Source: Neurospora intermedia (Eukaryota > Ascomycota > Sordariomycetes > Sordariales > Sordariaceae). From it: 64,000 bases of DNA. Positions 22,824 through 34,447 of this stretch are shown here, one piece after another (position 1 is the stretch's first letter; each line of letters opens with the position of its first letter). The stretch is taken from the NCBI GenBank assembly GCA_037102815.1, contig BTPP01000005.1, positions 3,410,001 to 3,474,000 on the forward strand, written 5' to 3'. The translations under genes were made by a program, and so were the position numbers. The notes beneath the pieces are model-generated. The model had not been told where the DNA came from, ran no database searches, and saw only the letters and a program-made list of their open reading frames with translations.

Positions 22824-23397
22824 GTTTGCGGTTGGAGTTGGAGGTGGTGATGTTCAAGCGACCGAGTCCAGTGTTCAATAACAGCAGATGGATGGCACTC
22901 CCTGTCTGCTCTTGTCGTTGTTGGAGCTCCAGTTGTCCATCGAGGTCACAGGCGGGCACACACACACTCACGGCAGCGACAGGGCCGCGGGAAGGCTGCG
23001 ACAGGGCGCCCACCATCGGCGCTTCCACTTCAGAGAGAGGGTTGGACCGTGCATGACGGGTCTTGGCATCTCCAATTCAGAGGCGAGGGTTGATGGAGAG
23101 AGAGTTGGCCGTTGAAAAAATACGTACAATAGCCGAGCTTGGACCACCTCTGGCCTCTTCGACCCCACACCGGGCTCTGATTGGGGGAACGGGCGCCATG
23201 GATTTCGGTGAGTGGGCAGGCAGAGTGTGGGCAGAAGTGGGTGCTCCAAAGTCTGGTGGAAAAAAATTGTTCTTTGCTCTCGACTTTTTTCTCCCCTCGA
23301 GGCTCGTGGTGAATATCGCAAAAAAACAGCACACCCACTTGCTGTTTCCCAACGACAATTGCCAGCGCGTTCGGGATCCAAACACCAAACCGCAACC
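22824..23397. promoter_or_regulatory. Divergent promoter, vma-6 / nop58
   Basis: 574 bp between outward start codons. Several overlapping short frames on both strands have no domain. It should carry both promoters. Confidence 0.45.
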
Positions 23398-25439
23398 ATG
23401 CCTCTCTTTATCCTAACAGAAACCAGTGCCGGGTAAGTGCCATCACATCAATTCACGTCTATACGCAACGGCGGCGTCGTCCATGCCTGCATATGCGGAG
23501 GCTTCAAGTTTGAATCGTCCAATTCCGCTGCGATCAGACCGAGAGGTCTCCCCTTCCGTCTCGAACTTCAACAAACACCTACCTACCATAGTTCAACATG
23601 TCTAACAAGTCCCTACAGTTATGGCCTGTTCAAGGCGGCAGACAAGAAGCTGCTGTCCTCGGACAACCTCGCCGAGCGTCTCAACAGCGTTGAGAAGATC
23701 ACCAAGGAGTAAGTTGCCTCGTCACATCATGGCAACAAGATGCAATTGACCAACACGCGTGTCCCTACAGGATCAAGTACAAGGAGTTCGCCAAGTTCGA
23801 GAGCGCCGCCACTGCCCTCGAGGAAATCGCTGGTGTTGTTGAGGGCAAGGTCACCCCCAAGCTGAACAGCCTGCTTGCCGAGATTGGAAATGAGAAGAAG
23901 GTCACCCTCGCCGTTGCCGAGAGCAAGCTCGGCGCTGCCATCAACAAGATCCCCAACCTCGACATCCAGCCCATTGCCGACTCCACCACCACCGACCTCT
24001 TCCGTGCCATCCGCCAGTACCTTCCCGAGCTCATTCCTGGCATGCTCCCCGAGAACTTCAAGGAGATGTCCCTCGGTCTCTCCCACTCGCTCTCGCGCCA
24101 CAAGCTCAAGTTCTCCCCCGAGAAGGTCGATGTCATGATCGTCCACGCCGTCTCGCTCCTCGACGAGCTTGACAAGGAGCTCAACACCTACGCCATGCGT
24201 GTCAAGGAATGGTACGGCTGGCACTTCCCCGAGTTGGCCAAGATCCTTCCCGACAACCTCTCTTATGCTCGCATCATTGTCACCATGGGCATGCGTTCCA
24301 ACGCCACGACTGCCGACTTGTCCGAGATTCTTCCCCACGAGATCGAGGCTGCCGTCAAGGCTGCCGCCGATATTTCCATGGGTACTGAGGTTTCCGAGGA
24401 GGATCTCCAGAACATCAAGTACCTCGCTGAGCGCGTCATCGACTACTCCGTTTACCGCAAGCAGCTCTCTGACTACCTCGAGAACCGCATGCGCGCCATT
24501 GCTCCCAACATGACCGAGCTTGTCGGCGCTCTTGTCGGTGCTCGTCTCATTGCTCACGCTGGTTCCGTCATGAACCTTGCCAAGAACCCCGGTTCCACCA
24601 TCCAGATTCTCGGTGCCGAGAAGGCCCTTTTCCGTGCCCTCAAGACCAAGCACGCCACTCCCAAGTACGGTCTCATCTACCACGCTTCTCTCGTTGGCCA
24701 GGCTTCTGGTGCCAACAAGGGTAAGATGGCTCGTCAGCTCGCTTCCAAGGTCGCCCTCGGCGTCCGTACCGATGCTCTTGCCGAGTTCCCCGAGGATGCC
24801 GATGACGAGACTCGCGCCAGCCTTGGTATCCGCTCCCGTGCCAAGCTTGAGAACAACCTTCGCCAGCTTGAGGGCAAGCCCATTGCCAGCAAGGGTGTCT
24901 CTGTCGGCCCCAACGGTATCCCCGTCGCTTCTGCCCCCAAGTGGGACATCAAGGAGGCTCGCAAGTACAACATTGATGCTGACGGCTTGGCCGCTGATGC
25001 TGAGGCTCCCAAGAAGCCCCTCATCCAGGAGGTTGAGATGCAGGATGCTCCCGCCGATGAGGATGAGGAGATGAAGGATGTCTCCAAGAAGTCCAAGAAG
25101 GACAAGAAGGAGAAGAAGGACAAGAAGGACAAGAAGGCCAAGAAGGAGCTTGACGACGAGGACTTTGAGCGTCTTGCCAAGGCCGCTGGCATGTCTGTCG
25201 ACAAGTTCAAGCGCCGCTTCGAGCGCGGCCAGATCAGCATCAAGGAGGACGGTACCCTCGAGATCCTCAGCAAGAAGGACTTCAAGGGCAAGGACGCCGA
25301 GGCCGAGGAAGAGGCTGAGGAGGAGGAGAAGCCTGCCAAGAAGTCCAAGAGCTCCAAGCGCAAGGCCGAGGCCGAAGAGGAGGAGACAACGAAAGAGGAG
25401 AAGCCCAAGAAGAAGAAGAAGAAGTCCAGCAAGGAGTGA
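23398..25439 (+). CDS. nop58: Nop58, box C/D snoRNP core protein
   Basis: Three exons (23398-23432, 23619-23708, 23771-25439) give 597 residues. Nop58 assembles with fibrillarin, Nop56 and Snu13 on box C/D snoRNAs and is needed for rRNA 2'-O-methylation and 18S processing in the nucleolus. The N-terminal domain starts [17 protein letters not shown]. The coiled coil is followed by the Nop domain signature [50 protein letters not shown] and [15 protein letters not shown]. The C-terminus is a [11 protein letters not shown]/EEE tail, as usual in eukaryotic Nop58. The long minus-strand frame at 23727-25451 is a Leu-rich shadow produced by strong codon bias. Identification is secure. Confidence 0.97.
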
Positions 25440-26100
25440 TCTCCTTTTCAAGTCTCATCTTGGGAGTTAATTACCGCTCCGTCTTCCCTTCTTCTTGTTT
25501 TGTTTGTCTGTATGATACACCTCCCGGCAAAATTTCGGCTTGTGGTTGATCTCTGGCGTTGGTAATGGGCAATGTGACGGCGTACTGGATGGAGCATTGA
25601 TTTGAGTTTTAGACAAGAATATTGGTTTTATGTTGTTTATAAAGCGACTCGATTCTCATTTGGATCTAAAAAGGGGGCATTGAGACAGGTGCAGCGGTGG
25701 TGATACGCTGCGGCCCGGTTCTTGTCAACGGTTGGCGGAGGCCCGAAGTTGTATTCTTACCTACCTAAATAGCCTCCGTCTTCTGAAGCTTGAAATCGAT
25801 TGACAGTCAGTAATCCCTTGTTGATTTGAGAAGTGAGACTTTGTTCACCTTGACTTTACCTCGACTCATCGAGTCCTTTCGACGGTGTTGACATCCCAAT
25901 TCTAATTTTTGTGGTCCTTATCTTATCGCTTCGAGCCCATCGCAATAGCCCCACTAAAATTCCGTCACTGAGCCAAGGAGCGGTCTCCAGCCAGCACAAG
26001 TCGCCGGTCCCTTGCTGCCCTTCGTTTATTTACACCCCATCATTCTTCCCTTCTTCTTCCCTTCACAACAAGAAACTACAAAACTCTCACAACTGCCGTC
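25440..26100. other. Intergenic, nop58 to RS-Hub1
   Basis: 661 bp between tandem plus-strand genes, containing the nop58 3' UTR and the promoter and leader of the next gene. The last 80 bp before 26101 are pyrimidine-rich. No other feature seen. Confidence 0.4.
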
Positions 26101-26874
26101 ATGGCAGACTCGGACCGACCAAGGTCGCGTTCGCGATCTCCATCGCGAAAACCCAAAATCAACACGGGGGGATTCAAATGGAAGCAAAAGTCCAGCACCA
26201 GCTATGACGACAACCAAGACCGCGCCGGTCTGCAGCGCGGCTACAGGGACCGCTCACCCAGGAGGAATCGTGATCGGGATGATGATCGCAACAGAGACAG
26301 AGATTCTGGTCGAGACCGCGACCGCTCACCACGCAGGAGAGATGACCGCGACCGTGATAGGGACCAAAGAGGAGGAGGAGGAGGAGATCGCTACAGGGAC
26401 AGAGACAGGAGAGACCGATCCCGCGACCGCCGCGACCGTTCACCAAGGAGAAGAGACGACGGCGACAGATACCGTGACCGTGACCGTGATCGTTCACCCC
26501 GCCGCAACAACAACCGCTCACCTCGTCGTGACCGAGACCGATCCCCTCGTCGTGACCGCCCTGACCGGCCCAAGAAAGAAAAGTCATCAGCAGCAGCAGC
26601 AGCCCCTGCCCCAACATCAGGTGGCGGTGGAGGAGAAGAAATGATTATAGTAACAGTCAACGACCGACTCGGCACCAAGGCGCAAATCCCCGCTTTCCCC
26701 TCGGACACGATCAAGCAGTTCAAGGTCATGGTGGCGATGCGGGTCGGTCGCGAGCCGCATGAGATCCTGCTGAAGAGGCAGGGCGAGAGGCCGTTCAAGG
26801 ATCAGCTGAGCTTGGCGGACTATGGAGTTAGTAACGGGGTGCAGATTGATTTGGAGGTTGATACTGGTGATTAA
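26101..26874 (+). CDS. hub1: Ubiquitin-like Hub1/UBL5 with N-terminal RS/RD domain
   Basis: The gene is intronless with 257 residues. Residues 1-170 are Arg/Asp/Ser repeats (RDRSPRR, RDRDRD), an RS/RD-type low-complexity domain. Residues from about 181 form a complete UBL5/Hub1 module: MIIVTVNDRLGTKAQIP, DTIKQFKVMVAMRVG, PHEILLKRQGERPFKDQLSL, ADYGVSNGVQIDL. The Asp equivalent to Hub1 D22, which contacts the HIND motif of Snu66, is retained. The typical di-tyrosine end is replaced by EVDTGD. Hub1 binds tri-snRNP components without covalent conjugation and tunes use of weak 5' splice sites. In yeast and animals it is a free protein of about 73 residues, so the RS fusion would place it directly among SR-type splicing factors. 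An internal ATG exactly at the Hub1 start (26641) could allow a short form, but that is unproven. Confidence 0.88.
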   Translation: MADSDRPRSRSRSPSRKPKINTGGFKWKQKSSTSYDDNQDRAGLQRGYRDRSPRRNRDRDDDRNRDRDSGRDRDRSPRRRDDRDRDRDQRGGGGGDRYRDRDRRDRSRDRRDRSPRRRDDGDRYRDRDRDRSPRRNNNRSPRRDRDRSPRRDRPDRPKKEKSSAAAAAPAPTSGGGGGEEMIIVTVNDRLGTKAQIPAFPSDTIKQFKVMVAMRVGREPHEILLKRQGERPFKDQLSLADYGVSNGVQIDLEVDTGD

Positions 26875-27241
26875 GGGGATACCTAGGGGACGAGAGATGG
26901 GACTGGCCAACATGTCGCGCGTCGTGGATACCCAGGTTGGCAAGCCAGCGCGCCATCTGTCGTGGTTAGAGTTATATGGCGAAAATGTTGGAATTATCGT
27001 ATGGACTTTGCGTGGGGCTGATACGAGACAGAACTTGGGTGAAACAAAGTGGTATAGTAATCATCAAACCTAGCTACTCGCTCAACGAATAGACTACTTA
27101 CAAAGTCAACCCCAGATTCCGTGAAAAGATGCCCCCTTCCACAAAAGAGAAGTAAACCAAATTGCCTACAACACCTTACGATGTGATCACATTAATCACA
27201 ACCCATCACTCATAAATCCCTACGTCTGCTTCCCAAAACTC
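26875..27241. other. Convergent 3' region
   Basis: 367 bp between the 3' ends of the RS-Hub1 gene and the zinc-module gene. No feature recognised. Confidence 0.4.
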
Positions 27242-30190
27242 TCACCACCCATCACTATCCTCCCCTTTCCCGTCCCCTCCCCCAACAAAACTCCCCGGCA
27301 TCCCAACACCTCCTCCAGTCCCAGTCCCAGTCCCACCATCCCTCTCCAGCACCTTTCTCCTATTCCTCTCCCTCTCCCTCTCTTCTCTTCTACTTCCGCC
27401 CCCAGTCTTCGTCTCTCCTCCCTCATGAACCTGTGCCTGTCCCTGTCCAACACTCACAATCGAACCAGGAGCAGCAACCTTGCTATACTCGGGCGGATCT
27501 CCCGGGCTTTCAGCACCACCACCGTTACCAACACCACCATTTCCGTTAACCAGAGAAGACCCATTTACTATCCCTGCTGCGCCGATATTCTCATTATCAG
27601 AGAGAGCAGATACGGCTTCGCTGGATAGGGAACTTCTCCCACTACCACCACTTACTCCTCCTGCTTCTTTACTATGGATATCATTATGTAAATTGCGATG
27701 ACTGCGATGACTGCGTTGGCTCTGGTTGGTATGTTGGCTGACGTGGCTTAGATGGCTGTTTAGACTACTGGGGTTCAAATTTGGTGGGAAGTGATCATCT
27801 GCATCTACTTCGACATCGTCATCATCTTCGTGGTCGTCGTCCAGGTCAGGATCGGGATCGTCTACGTGAGCCTGGTAAGCCTGACGGGCGTGTTGTTGCT
27901 GGGCGACGGACTGGTTGAGCTGGAACCGAATAGCGTCGTTACGAGAATGGTCGAGGAGTTCGTCGGGGTGTTCGTCAGGGGGAATGAGGATTTCGTGGGC
28001 GTGACCGTTGTGGAGGAGGATGGAAGTGGGGCGTTGGCCTGGACCGGGACCGGGACGGATGGAGGTGAGGGATTGTTGGGAGAGGCGGCGGGGGAAGGTG
28101 GGGGGTTGTGCCGGGTTTGGGCGGGTCGTCATGGTGGTTGCGGGTGAGTCTTTGGGAGATGAGGAGGATGTGCCGCGGGCTTTAAGTTCGCCTTGGGTGA
28201 TGTAGTGGGCTTTGAGGTCTGTTGAATTGTGTTAGTACTGGTGAGGAGAAAGCACAGACGAGGTGGTGGAGGGGGTTTGAGTAAGGGGTAAATAAGGGCT
28301 AAGAGGTTGGGAACGTACGATCGAGACAGAAGCCCTCGACGATAACTGCTTCGTGGCATTTGGGTTTGGAGCAACCATCTGTTGTTTTGTCAGTACTTTA
28401 GTTTCTGCTTGGACAAAGCCCTCATGATAGGAGAGAAGGGATGGGACATACGAGTCCTGCAAAATATGGCTAAGCGGTCGACGAACTCGGGACAATCTTG
28501 GGCACGACAAGTGTCTACAACTTCGTCAGCATCTCTGGTCTCCAAGGGCCTGGGCTCCCAGATTGACTTACGCAATGGGCAGAATTTTCCTCTTGGATCT
28601 GGACTAGCTGCCCAAGGTCTTGGATATCGACAGTTGACCTCCGCGCAGCAGTCTATTCCATGTCAACATGAGTTCCAACTTCATCATCCAGCCAGGGACA
28701 AGAACAAGGGCAACTCACGCTCACTGCAAAACGGCTTCGACTGGCTACTTTTGCTACACCCCCTCTCCCTGCACGTATGATTTGCGCAGTAGAGTGACTG
28801 CTCGATCTTCATGTCTTTGCAGCGGTTTACCGCGCAAGTTGCATCTGATTGTCGGAGTTTAGCATTTGTTCCAAACAATGAATGGCTGGATCAAAAGAAT
28901 ACTCACGATCGACGCAAAATCTGAGGTACTCCTTCGTGCCGGCGACATTATGCCTTGCTCTGTTGCAATTACTGATGTCGCATTTGATGTCTTTCAGATG
29001 GCGTCTGTCAGTGGGTCGGCATAACTACCTAGGTAAACCGAGTGTGATGACTTACGGATGGCACAATAGGGATATTTCCCCTCGACTATCGTTCCGCATC
29101 CATCATGCTGGCATTGGTCTGAAGGGATATCACGACGGTGTCAGTCTTCACGAAATTTATACCCATTATACCCCAGACACAAGGCAACGGAAGATAGATA
29201 ACTCACGCTCTTCACAGCAAATCTGTTTCTCGAGAACCAATTTCTTACATCCATCGGCACGGCACCCATCTTCACAGATGCTCACTTGTTAGCACTTTAC
29301 TTGACTGGAGTCGACCGGAGGATTTAAGCAAAAGCCTGGTACTCACGTTCCTTGCAATAGCTAGCCTTCGCCGATGGTTTCCGACGAGGACACCTTCGGA
29401 TGGTACACTTGTCTATATCGCTTCGACATTAGCACAGGTCCAACAAACAGCCTCTGGACGTCCAACAGTAAGACTCACGATCAGCACAGTACTCCCACCT
29501 CTGATACACCGGCAGAGAATCACCATGTCTTGACTCGTAGGCTGGATCCAAATACTGAAGTCTCGCCTGGCTGCATTCGGGAACGGGACATCTCGCGTCT
29601 ATCATAGATATCATATGTTGATCAGTCACAGACTCGTCCAATGGATGGGAAAGAGGGCAGTAGGTAGATAGTGGAGAGGCAAAGAGGTTGAGGTAACCTA
29701 CGATAAGCACAAACAGCATCATGCGACGGCTTCAGCTGCGTACAAGTCTCGTCATCTCTGAAGAAGTGGGTGCAGGTATCTATTTGTCTCAGTCACACAT
29801 GTTAGAATAATCTTTTTTTTCAACTGCACATCACATACTAGGAATTTCAGAACGAACAGATAGACAGTAGGTAGGCGGTGCGGATTATAAAAGACAAAAA
29901 AAGAATAGGGTGGGCTAACGAGCTTGACAAAAAGGCGACGCAACAGTCGATGATGACGCCCCGGCATTCGAATACCGATGTTGATGACCATACCCTCCTC
30001 CTCCACCCGCAGCTCCAGCTCCAGCCGGCGATCCTCTGCCTGTTCTATCTCTGATGATACTGGCCCGGCGCTCGAGAGGGTCGACGTAGCCTCCTCCTGA
30101 GCCTCCTCCTGAGTCGACGGTCTTGAAGAGGACTTCGTACTGACAGCCTTCGAGTCGGCACATGAGTTGGCCTTTACTTCGGTGGTTCAT
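27242..30190 (-). CDS. Twelve-module CCCH-type zinc-binding protein, one module per exon
   Basis: I reconstruct 12 exons: 30190-29920, 29779-29702, 29598-29479, 29412-29347, 29269-29207, 29118-29056, 28990-28907, 28844-28719, 28652-28572, 28514-28452, 28378-28319 and 28218-27242. They give 683 residues. Residues 1 to about 360 are twelve modules of the form C-x4-C-x(n)-C-x2-H, for example CRERGCSKSSQSKPFCSEH and CSKPKCHEAVIVEGFCLDH. Module 2 has a wider first spacing. All eleven introns are phase 1 and split the final His codon (C|AY). Exon 8 holds two modules, as if one intron was lost. The spacing resembles WRKY19-type zinc fingers, but I cannot confirm homology. The C-terminal 320 residues are acidic, Ser/Gly/Asn-rich and probably disordered. 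No enzyme domain or localisation signal is obvious. Function unknown; nucleic-acid or protein binding through zinc modules is an inference. Confidence 0.85.
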
Positions 30191-30428
30191 GGTGGGTAGT
30201 TACCCTACCTACGGTAGGTAGTAGGAGCTCCTGGAATATGGGTGATGATGAGGAAGGATCGTTTTAATCGATCGGTTGATGACCTGGTCTCGACTGCCTG
30301 ACTGGCCTGGCCTCGATCAATGAATGGGTTGGGTAAGAACAACCGGAAGTGAACCAATACCGAGTGGTTCAGGATCTGGGTGTCCAAGTCGTCCAGGTCG
30401 AATTATTCGAGTCACAGGGAAAAAAAAC

Positions 30429-30463
<35 letters not shown>

Positions 30464-32679
30464 AGAAAAGATTTGGAGAAAGAAGAATGGAACAACAAAC
30501 CGACGCAAACAGTATCCGTTGTCCACGGTCAAGGTAAAGGTCAGGTGAGATGATAAGGTAGGAGACTGGGAAAGGAAAGGATAACAGGACCCTAGTCAAG
30601 TTAAGTCAAGTAAAATCATGTCAAGTCAAGGGAGGACGCAAGACGAGGTCATGAGCTCAGCTTTGTGGTATGGGCCGGACCGTCCGTTGAACAGGTTACA
30701 GTAGTGTCTGCCAAACAGACAGACAGGCCAGGCACACAAAGACATGTCAAGCAGGCAATGGGGAGGGAAGGGGTCGGAGGAATGTCAGAACCATAAAAAG
30801 AAAACAGGAATGAAACACTGAATGCGTAAGCTAAGCAGATTAATACATAGACCACTCACGTCCTGAAGTAAAGTTAGGAGGAGCCTTTCGGTACGTGGGT
30901 AGCTACCTAGAGGTAGGTACTATGTATGTTGTTAGTACCAGGCACACCACGTTGTGATCAGCCCTGCCTCCCTCCCCTGCCTCCCCTTCACCCCTGTACA
31001 TTTGTAGGAGCTAGGTTCAAGTTGTCGTGTTGATGTTTCACTTGGTTGCCGTTCGGAACCACGATGGCGGGGCAAAGCACTTACTTCCTTCCACCTGCAC
31101 CTTTCAACACGGCATCCCATTCTATCATTCACTTAATCGCTGCCAGTCAAAAGACAAGGAAAAAAAGAAAAGGAAGAAAATAATAATACCGGAAGCGGGG
31201 ACTCTTCCCTTCCCCTTCTCCTCGCCTATCGTTCTGCGCGAATCGTTCTTCCCATTAAGGAAAACATCAAAGTAGCTTCTCCATTGGTTGATTGATGGTT
31301 CCCGTCAGAAACTGAAATCCCCAGCCACTCTTCGAACTCAAACGCCCCCTCGCCCAAATGTCATGGATTATGCGTGGTGTGTGTGTGTGTGGGCGCGGGG
31401 AAGGGAGCGACAAGAAAAAGAGACCCAGTCATATGCCTCCAGCAACTTATAAGAGATCTGGGCGGCCTACACTACCTCTATGGGCGCGTCGTGACCACCC
31501 AATCGAGAGGCATGCCTTTTACAGCATGTGCATTGCATTCGAAGAGGTTGTGTCCCGAGCAAGGTGGTGGTGTCCTAGCCTCCGGGATTTTTTTTTTTGT
31601 TTTCTCTGTTGTTTTGACAGCCAGCATGTCCAGCTCAAGTAAAAGTAGCCCCCAAATAACAGAAATAAACAAAAAGCCATGGTGTGATGTGAAAAGCATA
31701 AAAATGCAAGCGCCCGGCCAGCCAACGGGTGACGACTGAATGAAATCCCCAAAGAGCGGGGGACGATCAGAAAGGCAGAAATGCTTGACGCTGTCAATAA
31801 ACAAAAGCAATGATAAAGCACATTCCATCACTTTTTCCATCTCCGTCTGATCTTATCGTCCTCGTCGGTCATCTTCTCCGGAGTGTTTTGATAAGGACGC
31901 ACTTGCGCAAAAGAAAAGAAAACTTTAGTCGATGCAGACTCATAGTACATATCACTTTTTATCAATCTACGGCGTCGGGTGTGGGGGAGGGGGATGGTCG
32001 CTTGACGACGATGATCCTGTCCCGAAAGAGAATGGAGGGATGCAAGTCATATCGAGGCCCCTATCACGTGAAAGCGTATCATCCTCGTGCTGGATGCTGG
32101 TCGCGTGTGCAAGTGGTGAGACGCGGTTACGGGCAACCCGGCCAGTTTGGTGTAGGATACTTTGAAGACAACCACTGGAATACCCTCAACACTTGACTTG
32201 ATATCCTGGCCTGTCCCGTCAACCCCAATCTAGTATAACAACGCCCCATCATAAAGCGTAGTCACACACAAACACCAGCAACGTCGCTCGAAACAGACTC
32301 CTCATCAGATCCATCGTCAATTCATCCTTCAGCTTCATTATGGTACATCCACATCTGTCTTGCGCCATTTCGGCGACGCCGCCTCTCCCTTCCTTCCTTC
32401 CTTTAATTCTTTCTGTCGTTATCATGCAAGGTATTCCGGGGGTAACAAATAAAACAAGGTTAACCACCATTTAGTCATCCGTTTCTCCGTAACCCCTTTG
32501 CGCTTGCCCAATTTTTAATGTACAATACAGACCAATGAAGCAAATCCATGCTATAGCGCAATATGAACTTTTTTTGATCATGAGAACGCCCAAGATCCCA
32601 GAGCAAAAATGCATACGCTCACACAAATAGATGCCAGACGAGATCAAACCGAGAAAAAAAAAAGACAGTTACGCTCAAA
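30191..32679. other. 2.5 kb interval without supported genes
   Basis: The proximal part is the promoter of the zinc-module gene. An interrupted A tract lies at about 30420-30462. TCAAGTCAAG-like repeats occur around 30595-30630. Many short frames exist (31374-31739, 31810-32196), but none has domain or codon support. The right end is the 3' flank of the YAG7-like gene. Confidence 0.45.
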
Positions 32680-32769
32680 CAGGCCAGCCGGATTCAGCAG
32701 GCCAGCCAGATTCCGCAGGCCAACCGGATTTGGCAGACCAATCAGTTTCAACAGGCCAGCCAGACTCCA
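32680..32769. repeat. Five 18-bp tandem repeats in 3' flank of YAG7-like gene
   Basis: Five tandem variants of CAGGCCAGCCRGATTCNG (18 bp each) end about 30 bp from the stop codon of the minus-strand gene, so they probably lie in its 3' UTR. Divergence between units is roughly a few bases each. Confidence 0.8.
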
Positions 32770-32797
32770 TCGCGACAGGCTCGGGACGTCCAGACTC

Positions 32798-34447
32798 CTA
32801 GTGCTGCTCGTCACCACCCGCGCGAGGAGGGCGAGGGCCTCCACGACCGCCACGAGGACCGCCACGGCCACGGCCACGGCCACGTCCATCGCCACGTCCA
32901 CGGTAGCCACCACGGCCGCGGTAGCCTTGCTGCTGAGGACCACGCTTGCCCTGGACGGACTGGAAGCCGTCATCAGCACCAGTAGGGGCACCGGCAGTCT
33001 CGGGATGATCGTCAGCCCACGACTGGGTGTTGGAAGGCGCGGCAGGGGTAGCCTCAAGGCCCTTCTCGGTCTCAGCGGGATCGCGCTGGACCTCGACCCA
33101 CTCCTGAGAGCCGGTCATGTCGTTAGAGGCAGCGGCCGAGCCAGAAGCATCCCAGCCGCTCTCGGCAGCAGGGTTGGCAGTGCTGTCGCCGGCATCGGTC
33201 TGGGCGGGGGCACCGCCAGTAGCAGGCTGCTCTTGGGTGTTTCCGTTGGTCAAAGCAACAGCAGAGCCATCATCGATTTCGGTAAGGCCAGCGTTGGCAA
33301 CAGTAAGATCGGTCTGGGGTTCCTGCTTGGACTCGACAGCCTCGGTCTCGGCGGGCTTGGTCTCGGCGGGGGCCTCGGTCTCGGTCTCGGTGGCCTGAGC
33401 AACGGGCTCCTCAGCGGCGGGCTGGGAGAAGGGAGCCGCATAGGCAATGGCGACCTGCTTAACCTGGGCAACTGCAAAAGGGAGTGAGGTTAGTATGTAT
33501 GGAAGGCGGGCTACATGTGCTGGTGGAGGGATGCTTACAGGTAGTCTTGAGCAGCTCACCAGTAGTGCTGCGAGTCTGCTCCTCGGCACCCTGGACGAGC
33601 TTCAGCATGTTCTTGACAGCATTCTCGTCGCCGGAGTAGATGTGGAGCAGGACACCTTCGAGAGCCATATTCTCGTCGGCAGTGCTGTCGGCATCCTCAG
33701 CGCGACGGGCCGCGGCAAGGCGGAGGAACTGAGAGAGGTGGAGCAAGCTGTCGTGGAGCTTCTTGTCGGCATCGGCCTCGGCCTTCTTCTCGAGCTCGGC
33801 AATGAGGTCGGCCTTTTCCTGGGCAAACTTATCGGCGAGGGCCTTCTCCTGCTCGGCCAGGCGGATCTTGTGCTCAGCATCAAGCTTTCTGAGGAGAGCA
33901 AGCTGCTCGTCAAGCTGGAAGAGCTGGGCCTGCAGGGCGGGCTTCTTGAGGTATGCGGCCTTTTGGTCGGCATTGATGATCTTGAGAGACACCAGGTCGT
34001 CAAGGGACTTGGTGCCGTGCTCAGCTACCAGGTGGTCGATCTTGGAAGCATTGGTCTAGATTGGGGGAACATAATGTCAGTCTCTAGCGCAATGGCGTGG
34101 CATTTTAGTGTGAGTAGAAACCTACGATCTTCTTGGACACATTGCGAATAGCCCTATACAAGAGAGAAGAGACAAGTGTCAGCAGCTAGTAGAAGGTGAT
34201 GGGATGGAATGACGACGAAGGCGGCTAGAGTTAGGTAAAGAACGGACTTTTGGATCTCGCGAATATGGGGGTTGGACGAGTCGCCCTCCTGAGACGGCTC
34301 GTTGCCAGCAGCGAGAGAAGCGGGCTTGTCTGGGGTCGACGAGGTAGCGAGGGCAGGGGACTCGGTGCCCTGCTTGGCCTTTTTCTTCTTGGCCGACTTG
34401 GACTCGGTCGCGACCGGAGGGTTCTGGACGGCGGCGGCAGTCATCAT
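32798..34447 (-). CDS. YAG7-like protein with coiled coil and RGG tail
   Basis: Four exons (34447-34248, 34153-34126, 34055-33539, 33471-32798) give 472 residues. The N-terminus is Lys-rich and disordered (KSAKKKKAKQ), followed by IREIQKAIRNVSKKITNASK. A long helical region from about 76 to 245 contains LVAEHGTKSLDDLVSLKIIN, KIRLAEQEKALADKFAQEKA and LHLSQFLRLAAARR. The C-terminal half is acidic and Q/T/A-rich, with SGWDASGSAAASND and QEWVEVQRDPAE. It ends in an RGG box (GYRGRGGYRGRGDGRGRGRG). This architecture resembles fungal proteins annotated as YAG7-type. The RGG tail argues for RNA binding, probably in the cytoplasm. Either of two adjacent ATGs (34447 or 34444) could be used. Structure is secure; the family name is from memory and less certain. 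Confidence 0.8.

Noticed and set aside
23727-25451. 574-residue minus-strand open frame, Leu/Gly/Val-rich
   Set aside because: It lies exactly antisense to Nop58 exon 3. The composition is what strong C/G third-position bias produces on the opposite strand; no domain.
30420-30462. Interrupted A tract as the tail of a retroelement
   Set aside because: No element body or flanking duplication was visible; simple sequence.
32609-33487. 292-residue plus-strand frame
   Set aside because: Antisense to the RGG tail and acidic half of the YAG7-like gene; Arg/Thr/Gly repeats mirror the RGG codons.
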